Shown one piece after another: positions 59,182-64,000 of a DNA stretch of 64,000 nucleotides. This DNA comes from Nocardioides albus (GTDB taxonomy: Bacteria; Actinomycetota; Actinomycetes; Propionibacteriales; Nocardioidaceae), in contig NZ_BMQT01000003.1 of NCBI RefSeq assembly GCF_014648255.1, positions 186,001 to 250,000 of the forward strand, given 5' to 3'. Within the stretch, counting starts at the first letter, position 1. Each line of letters opens with the position of its first letter. The notes beneath the pieces are model-generated. The model was not told where the DNA came from and searched no databases. It saw nothing but the letters and a program-made list of their open reading frames with translations. The position numbers were made by a program, and so were the translations under genes.

Positions 59182-61638
59182 ATGGCAACGACGACAGCCG
59201 AACGGACTCACGCCGGTCCGCCCGGAGGCTCGTCCGACGGGTCGCCCAAGACCCTGCACGGTCAGATGTCTCACCGCGAGATCATGGAGGCGCTCTCGGG
59301 CCTGCTGCTCGGCATGTTCGTGGCGATGATCTCCTCCACGATCGTCTCCAACGCTCTGCCCGAGATCATCGCCGACATCGGCGGCGGGCAGTCGGCCTAC
59401 ACCTGGGTGGTCACCTCCACCCTGCTCACCATGACGGCCACGACCCCGCTGTGGGGCAAGATGGCCGACCTGTTCAGCAAGAAGCTGCTGATGCAGATCG
59501 CGCTGGTCCTCTTCGTGGCGGCCTCGGCCGTCGCCGGCCTGGCCCAGAACCCGGAGCAGCTGATCGCCGCCCGGGCGATCCAGGGCATCGGCATGGGCGG
59601 CCTGACCGCTCTGGCCCAGATCATCATGGCGGCGATGATCTCCCCGCGCGAGCGCGGTCGCTACTCGGGCTACCTCGGCGCCGTCTTCGCGGTCGCCACC
59701 GTCGGCGGCCCGCTGCTCGGCGGCGTCATCACCGACGCCGACTCGCTCGGCTGGCGCTGGTGCTTCTACGTCGGCATCCCGTTCGCGATCGTCGCCTTCA
59801 TCGTGCTGCAGAAGACCCTGCACCTCCCCGTCGTCAAGCGCGAGGGCGTCAAGGTCGACTGGGCCGGCGCGTTCTTCATGGCGGCCGGCGTCTGCCTGCT
59901 GCTCGTCTGGGTCACCTTCGCCGGTGACAAGTACGACTGGGCCTCCTGGGAGACCGCCGCCATGGTCGGCGGCTCGGTGGCGCTCCTGCTGATCTTCGGC
60001 TTCGTCGAGTCGAGGGCCGCGGAGCCGATCGTCCCGTTGCGACTGTTCCGCAACCGGACGATCACGCTCTCCTCGCTCGCCTCGCTCTTCGTCGGTGTGG
60101 CGATGTTCGCCGGGACGATCTTCTTCAGCCAGTACTTCCAGCTGGCCCGCGACAAGTCGCCGACGATGGCCGGCGTGATGACGATCCCGATGATCGCCGG
60201 ACTGTTCCTCTCCTCCACCATCTCCGGGCAGGTCATCACCCGCACCGGGAAGTGGAAGGCCTGGCTCGTGGTCGGCGCCACGCTGATCGTCGGCGGGCTC
60301 GGCATGCTCGGCACGATCCGGTACGACACCGAGTACTGGCACGTCGCCATCTTCATGGCCGTCCTCGGCCTGGGTGTCGGCATGACGATGCAGAACCTGG
60401 TCCTCTCCACACAGAACCAGGTCGCACCCGCCGACCTCGGCGCCGCCAGCTCCATGGTGACCTTCTTCCGCAGCCTCGGCGGCGCGATGGGCGTCTCGGC
60501 GCTCGGCGCCCTGATGGCCAACCGTGTCGGCGACTACGTCAAGGACGGTCTGGCCGACCTCGGTCCGAAGTACGCCGCGATGGCCCAGGCCACCTCGGGC
60601 GAGATCCCCGACATGGACAAGGTCCCGGAGCCGTTGCGGACCGTGCTCGAGAGCGCCTACGGCCACGGCATCGCCGACATCTTCCTGGTCGCCGCGGCGG
60701 CAGCAGTGGTCGCGCTCGTGTTCGTCGTGTTCATCAAGGAGGTGCCGTTGAAGACCAAGGGCGGGATCGCCCAGGCTGCCGAGGACGCGGCCGACGTCGA
60801 CGGGCCCGCGGCTGTCGCCGAGGCCGTCGCTGGGGTGCCCGAGCAGCACCCTGCTGCCGACTCCGCCCCGACGGCCAACGGGATCCCGCTGCACGGGTTC
60901 GTCCGTGGCGCCGGCAGCGTCCCGGTACCGCACGCCGCCGTCACGCTGATCTCGCTGTCCGGGCGTCAGCTCGGCCGATCGGTAGCCCACGCCGACGGTT
61001 CCTACGCGGTCGACGCACCGAGCTCGGGGACGTACGTCCTGATCGCTTCGGCCGACGGCTTCCAGCCGCAGGCATCGACGGTGGTCGTGGGCGGTGAGCC
61101 GGTGGCGTACGACCTTCTGCTCAGCGGAACCACGGGACTCAAGGGCATCGTGCGCAGCGGCGAGGACGGCGCGCCGATCCAGGGCGCGATGGTGATCGTG
61201 ACAGACGTTCGCGGGGACCTGCTCTCCACCGGAACCACCGTCGCCGACGGCACGTTCTTCGTCGACGAGCTGGTTCCGGGACCGGCCACGGTGGCGGTCA
61301 ACGCCGAGGGCTACCGGCCGCACGCCGTGCCGATCGAGATCGGCGCGACCGGGGTCACCCGGGTCGAGGTGGGGCTGGTGACGGGTGCCCGACTGACCGG
61401 TGTCGTCAAGGCCGCCTTCGGCCCTCTCGGGGACGCCCGGGTGACGCTGGTCGACGCGGCCGGCAACGTGGTCGGGACCGCGACGACGGGCGAGGACGGG
61501 GCGTACGCGTTCGCCGATCTCGACGGCGGGGACTACACGGTCCTGGCGACCAGCTACCCGCCGGCGGCCAGCGCGGTGAGCCTCACCGGTCCCGGTGTCG
61601 ACGGCCACGAGATCGTCCTCTCCCACCCCGAGGACTGA
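59182..61638 (+). CDS. DHA2-type MFS exporter fused to C-terminal carboxypeptidase-regulatory-like domains
   Basis: 818 residues. About 35-545 is a 14-TM EmrB/QacA exporter with motif A GKMADLFSKK and motif C AVATVGGPLLGG. After a linker, about 570-818 holds three CarboxypepD_reg-like beta-sandwich repeats (GFVRGAGSVPVPHAAVTLISLSG; GIVRSGEDGAPIQGAMVIVTD; GVVKAAFGPLGDARVTLVDAAG), a tail unusual for MFS transporters. With 14 membrane helices the tail should face the cytoplasm. Controlled by MarR; the next gene, YceI, carries the same kind of domain. Drug or lipid-linked export is inferred. Confidence 0.9.
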   Translation: MATTTAERTHAGPPGGSSDGSPKTLHGQMSHREIMEALSGLLLGMFVAMISSTIVSNALPEIIADIGGGQSAYTWVVTSTLLTMTATTPLWGKMADLFSKKLLMQIALVLFVAASAVAGLAQNPEQLIAARAIQGIGMGGLTALAQIIMAAMISPRERGRYSGYLGAVFAVATVGGPLLGGVITDADSLGWRWCFYVGIPFAIVAFIVLQKTLHLPVVKREGVKVDWAGAFFMAAGVCLLLVWVTFAGDKYDWASWETAAMVGGSVALLLIFGFVESRAAEPIVPLRLFRNRTITLSSLASLFVGVAMFAGTIFFSQYFQLARDKSPTMAGVMTIPMIAGLFLSSTISGQVITRTGKWKAWLVVGATLIVGGLGMLGTIRYDTEYWHVAIFMAVLGLGVGMTMQNLVLSTQNQVAPADLGAASSMVTFFRSLGGAMGVSALGALMANRVGDYVKDGLADLGPKYAAMAQATSGEIPDMDKVPEPLRTVLESAYGHGIADIFLVAAAAAVVALVFVVFIKEVPLKTKGGIAQAAEDAADVDGPAAVAEAVAGVPEQHPAADSAPTANGIPLHGFVRGAGSVPVPHAAVTLISLSGRQLGRSVAHADGSYAVDAPSSGTYVLIASADGFQPQASTVVVGGEPVAYDLLLSGTTGLKGIVRSGEDGAPIQGAMVIVTDVRGDLLSTGTTVADGTFFVDELVPGPATVAVNAEGYRPHAVPIEIGATGVTRVEVGLVTGARLTGVVKAAFGPLGDARVTLVDAAGNVVGTATTGEDGAYAFADLDGGDYTVLATSYPPAASAVSLTGPGVDGHEIVLSHPED

Positions 61639-61644
61639 TCCGCG

Positions 61645-62463
61645 ATGGCACTGACCGCACGGATCCGCAACCGCGACGGCTGGGCCGTGGCACACGCGGT
61701 CGTCACCCTCACCGACACGGCCGGCGGTCAGGTGCTGCGCGCCAAGGCCGACGAGGACGGTGTCGTCACCGACGACACCGTCCTCGCCCCCGGGCCGTAC
61801 GTCGCGATCGTCACCGCGATCGGGTGGTCCCCCACCGCGGCGACGGCCATCGTCACGGCCTCGGGGACGGCCGCGCTCGGCACGATCACGCTGTCCCGCC
61901 AGGGAGACACCTCGCTCCCGGCACCTGGTCCGTGGACGATCGATCCCGACCACTCCACCGTCGGGGCAGTCGCGCAGCACCTGGGCATCTCCAGCGTGCG
62001 CGGCCGGTTCACCGACTTCAGCGGGGTCGTCGAGATCGCCCCGGACCACCTGGAGAAGTCCCGCGTCGAGGCCGTCATCCGCGCAGCCTCGATCGACACC
62101 GGCAGCCGGATGCGCGACGATCATCTTCGCAGCGGCGACTTTCTCGACGTCGCGGCGTTCCCCGAGATCGTCTACCGCTCGACCGGGCTCACCCCGGCCG
62201 GATCAGACCGCTGGACCGTCCACGGGGACCTCTCGATGCACGGGCAGACCCGGTCCGTCGACCTCGACGTCACCTACCTCGGCACCGGCCCGGACGCCTG
62301 GGGCGGCACCCGCGCCGCCTTCCGCGCAAGCGCCCAGCTGCGCCGCGAGGACTTCGCGATGAGCTACAACCAGGCCGTCGCCGCCGGCATCGCGGCCATC
62401 GGTACGACCCTCAAGGTCGAGCTGGACATCCAGGCCGTCCAAGGCGACAGTCTCCCCACCTGA
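61645..62463 (+). CDS. YceI family protein with N-terminal carboxypeptidase-regulatory-like domain
   Basis: 272 residues. About 1-85 is a beta-sandwich like those ending the MFS protein (RNRDGWAVAHAVVTLTDTAGG). From about 92, GPWTIDPDHSTVGAVAQHLGISSVRGRFTDFSG is the YceI lipid-binding lipocalin-like fold, with GDLSMHGQTRSVDLDV later. YceI proteins bind polyprenyl chains. No signal peptide is visible, so a cytoplasmic carrier that meets the transporter's tail is conceivable. It follows the MFS stop by 6 bp. Confidence 0.9.
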   Translation: MALTARIRNRDGWAVAHAVVTLTDTAGGQVLRAKADEDGVVTDDTVLAPGPYVAIVTAIGWSPTAATAIVTASGTAALGTITLSRQGDTSLPAPGPWTIDPDHSTVGAVAQHLGISSVRGRFTDFSGVVEIAPDHLEKSRVEAVIRAASIDTGSRMRDDHLRSGDFLDVAAFPEIVYRSTGLTPAGSDRWTVHGDLSMHGQTRSVDLDVTYLGTGPDAWGGTRAAFRASAQLRREDFAMSYNQAVAAGIAAIGTTLKVELDIQAVQGDSLPT

Positions 62464-62619
62464 GCCGAGACGTCACGTACGTCGGCCGAGACGTCACGTA
62501 CGTCGGCCGAGACGTCAGTTGCGTCGGCCGAGACGTCAGTTGCGTCGGCCGAGACGTCAGTTGCGTCGGCCGAGTTGGCAATGCGATGCCAACTCGGCCG
62601 ACGGGGGTGACGCTTCGGC
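62464..62619. repeat. 21-bp tandem repeat array with central hairpin (locus C)
   Basis: Five forward units (GCCGAGACGTCA, C/G, four bases, GTCG; two of one subtype then three of another), a centre GCCGAGTTGGCA-N6-TGCCAACTCGGC (12-bp perfect stem), then one reverse unit. It starts on the base after the YceI stop codon. Confidence 0.88.
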
Positions 62620-62664
62620 AGGGTGATCATTGGCGGCCGACTGAGACTCTGCGAATATGAGTCC

Positions 62665-63570
62665 ATGGAGCTGCGCCATCTTCGCTACTTCGTCGCGGTC
62701 GCCGAGGAGCGACACTTCGGCCGGGCGGCCGAGCGGCTCCACATGGCGCAGCCGCCGCTGTCGCAGCAGATCCGCCAGCTCGAGGCCGAGCTCGGGCTGA
62801 CCCTGCTGAGCCGGACGACGCGCCGGGTCGACCTGACCCCTGCGGGTGCGGCGTACCTGGATAGGGCGCGGGAGATCCTCGGGGCCGTGGACGCTGCGGC
62901 TCACGAGGCCGCGAGCATCGCCTCGGGGCGGCGTGGGCGTCTGCTCATCGGGTGCGTCGGCTCGGCGACGTACTCGCTGCTCCCGGCCCTCGCCCGCACC
63001 TTGCGCGCCGAGCTTCCTGAGGTCGAGTTCGGCTTCCGGGGCGAGATGCTCTCACCGGACCAGGCCGCCGCACTCACCGACGGCACCCTCGACCTCGGCT
63101 TGCTCCGACCGCTCCCCCCGAACCTCTCCACCGGCCCCGGCCTCTCGATCACCCACCTACGCCGGGAGAGCCTGCTGGTGGCGATACCGAAGGAGCACCG
63201 GTTCGCCGGCCGTCGCCGCGTACGCATCGCCGACCTCGACGGCGAAGGCCTCGTCATCCACGCCGGCAGCGGCCGCTCGGCGATGAACGCGATGATCCAG
63301 GACCTCTTCGACGACGCCGGGATCCGCACCCACATCGCCCACGAGGTCGCCGAGACCTCCACTCTGGTCACCTTCGTCGCCGCCGGTCTCGGCGTCGCCA
63401 TCGTCCCCGAGCCCACCGCTGCCCTCGCCGTCCCGGGTGTCGTCTACGTCCCCCTCACCGGCACCCCTGGCGTCGAGCTCGTCGCCGCCACCCGCGCCGG
63501 CGACGAGAGCCCACTCCTCACCCGCGCGCTCGCCATCCTGGCCGAGTCGGCGCGAACTGACGAGAAATGA
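62665..63570 (+). CDS. LysR family transcriptional regulator
   Basis: 301 residues from MELRHLRYFVAVAEERHFGRAA; HTH MAQPPLSQQIRQLEAELGL with SRTTRRVDLTPAG. The periplasmic-binding-type effector domain covers about 90-295. It fits the BenM/CatR-like group. The last residues (AESARTDEK) are encoded by the first unit of the palindromic repeat at 63541. No obvious target gene is divergent; the YceI operon lies upstream in the same direction. Confidence 0.92.
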   Translation: MELRHLRYFVAVAEERHFGRAAERLHMAQPPLSQQIRQLEAELGLTLLSRTTRRVDLTPAGAAYLDRAREILGAVDAAAHEAASIASGRRGRLLIGCVGSATYSLLPALARTLRAELPEVEFGFRGEMLSPDQAAALTDGTLDLGLLRPLPPNLSTGPGLSITHLRRESLLVAIPKEHRFAGRRRVRIADLDGEGLVIHAGSGRSAMNAMIQDLFDDAGIRTHIAHEVAETSTLVTFVAAGLGVAIVPEPTAALAVPGVVYVPLTGTPGVELVAATRAGDESPLLTRALAILAESARTDEK

Positions 63571-63636
63571 CGCCGAGTCGGCTCGTCATGACGAGCCGAC
63601 TCGGCAAGGATTTCGGTCAGAACGAGCCGACTCGGC
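63541..63636. repeat. Repeat cluster with a 34-bp perfect palindrome
   Basis: GCCGAGTCGGC at 63541, then a spacer-free 34-bp palindrome (63572-63605; GCCGAGTCGGCTCGTCA and its reverse complement), then GAGCCGACTCGGC ending 63636. It lies between convergent LysR and AraC genes and resembles the centre of the 21-bp arrays in its GCCGAG ends. Confidence 0.85.
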
Positions 63637-63646
63637 GCGGAGGGGG

Positions 63647-64000
63647 TCAGCGGCAACGGAGGGTCTGCGACGGGGCAACGCCGTAAGCCTGGCGGTAGGC
63701 GGCGGCGAAGCGGCCGAGGTGGGTGAAGCCCCAGCGGTAGGCGACCTCGGCGACGGTGTCGCCACGGCTGGCGAGGAGGTCGGCGTGGACCCGTTCGAGG
63801 CGGATCTCCTGTAGCTTCTGGGTCGGGGTGCGGCCGAGGTAGCGCTGGAAGCCCTGCTGGAGGCGGCGGATGCCGACGTCGGCCTCGCGGGCGAGATCGG
63901 AGACGGCCCACTCCCTGGCCGGGTCGGCCTCTATGGCCTCGACGACGCGGGACACGATCCGGGGCTGGACGGAGCCGACGGCCGGCTCCTCGGGGAAGCA
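63647..64000 (-). CDS. AraC family transcriptional regulator (N-terminus outside the window)
   Basis: The frame is open to the window end; 118 C-terminal residues are visible. Two helix-turn-helices: WAVSDLAREADVGIRRLQQGFQRYLGRTPTQKLQEIRLERVHADLL and DTVAEVAYRWGFTHLGRFAAAYRQAYGVAPSQTL. This is the AraC/XylS DNA-binding domain; the sensing domain is cut off. Confidence 0.9.
   Translation of the reverse strand, partial: CFPEEPAVGSVQPRIVSRVVEAIEADPAREWAVSDLAREADVGIRRLQQGFQRYLGRTPTQKLQEIRLERVHADLLASRGDTVAEVAYRWGFTHLGRFAAAYRQAYGVAPSQTLRCR

Noticed and set aside
59167..62124. A 985-codon - strand frame opposite the MFS gene
   Set aside because: Antisense shadow; composition dominated by Asp, Arg, Gly and His with no recognisable domain.

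Overview
The window looks like chromosomal DNA of a high-GC actinobacterium. Strongly G/C-biased third codon positions, frequent GTG starts, an F420-type LLM oxidoreductase, DUF397, S4, DUF4386 and alditol oxidase genes, and a DtxR/IdeR-type iron box all fit a Nocardioides-like member of the Propionibacteriales. The genus is inference from gene content; no rRNA or other marker gene is present.

Layout. (1) 1-4.6 kb: 3' part of a histidinol-phosphatase gene, a CBS-domain protein, and an OmpR-type response regulator followed by a histidine kinase that runs in frame, without a stop codon, into a multi-spanning DUF4153/DUF4173-type membrane domain. (2) 4.6-17.7 kb: a 13.05-kb integrative element inserted in the 5' end of an FKBP prolyl isomerase gene. 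It has a large serine integrase at its right end, recognisable attL and attR sharing the 9-bp core GAGATCGAC, and a reconstructed attP with inverted arms centred on the crossover. Cargo: DUF397 protein, TetR, an XRE-NUDIX pair, a ribbon-helix-helix protein, a replication-like winged-helix protein with an internal 25-bp periodic G/C-tract array, ArdA antirestriction protein, an HNH-like protein, many small unknown genes and an unusual density of structured non-coding DNA (iteron-like GCATGC cluster, palindromic operators inside promoter spacers, 5'-terminal RNA hairpins, 92-bp phased tandem repeats). No capsid, terminase, relaxase or FtsK-type transfer gene is visible, so it resembles a satellite or minimal integrative element more than a full prophage or conjugative element. 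(3) 17.7-20.9 kb: restored FKBP gene, S4 protein, DUF445 protein, nucleotidyltransferase, small unknown. (4) 21-27.4 kb: a reductive pyrimidine catabolic cluster (beta-ureidopropionase, dihydropyrimidinase, LLM oxidoreductase, class III aminotransferase, CoA-acylating semialdehyde dehydrogenase) that would take dihydropyrimidines to acetyl-CoA and CO2. (5) 27-45 kb: housekeeping and accessory genes (alditol oxidase, chorismate mutase, thioredoxin, SNF2 helicase, succinate-semialdehyde dehydrogenase, thioesterase, orphan N6 DNA methyltransferase, a nonsense-mutated glycosyltransferase remnant, RNase H, a TetR gene lacking a start codon, a membrane-anchored solute-binding protein). (6) 45-64 kb: acyl-CoA synthetase, 4-hydroxybenzoate hydroxylase, methyltransferases, SDR and medium-chain dehydrogenases, an iron-box-controlled DUF2470 protein, an AurF-like diiron protein, acyl-CoA dehydrogenase with its divergent TetR, 6-phosphogluconate dehydrogenase, a MarR-MFS-YceI operon, LysR, and the C-terminal part of an AraC regulator running off the window.

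A recurring non-coding theme outside the element is a family of 21-bp tandem repeats (GCCGAGACGTCAC, four variable bases, GTCG) arranged as arms around a central palindrome at three intergenic loci, plus two other very long perfect palindromes at gene ends. In two cases the repeat has been read into the C-terminus of the neighbouring protein.
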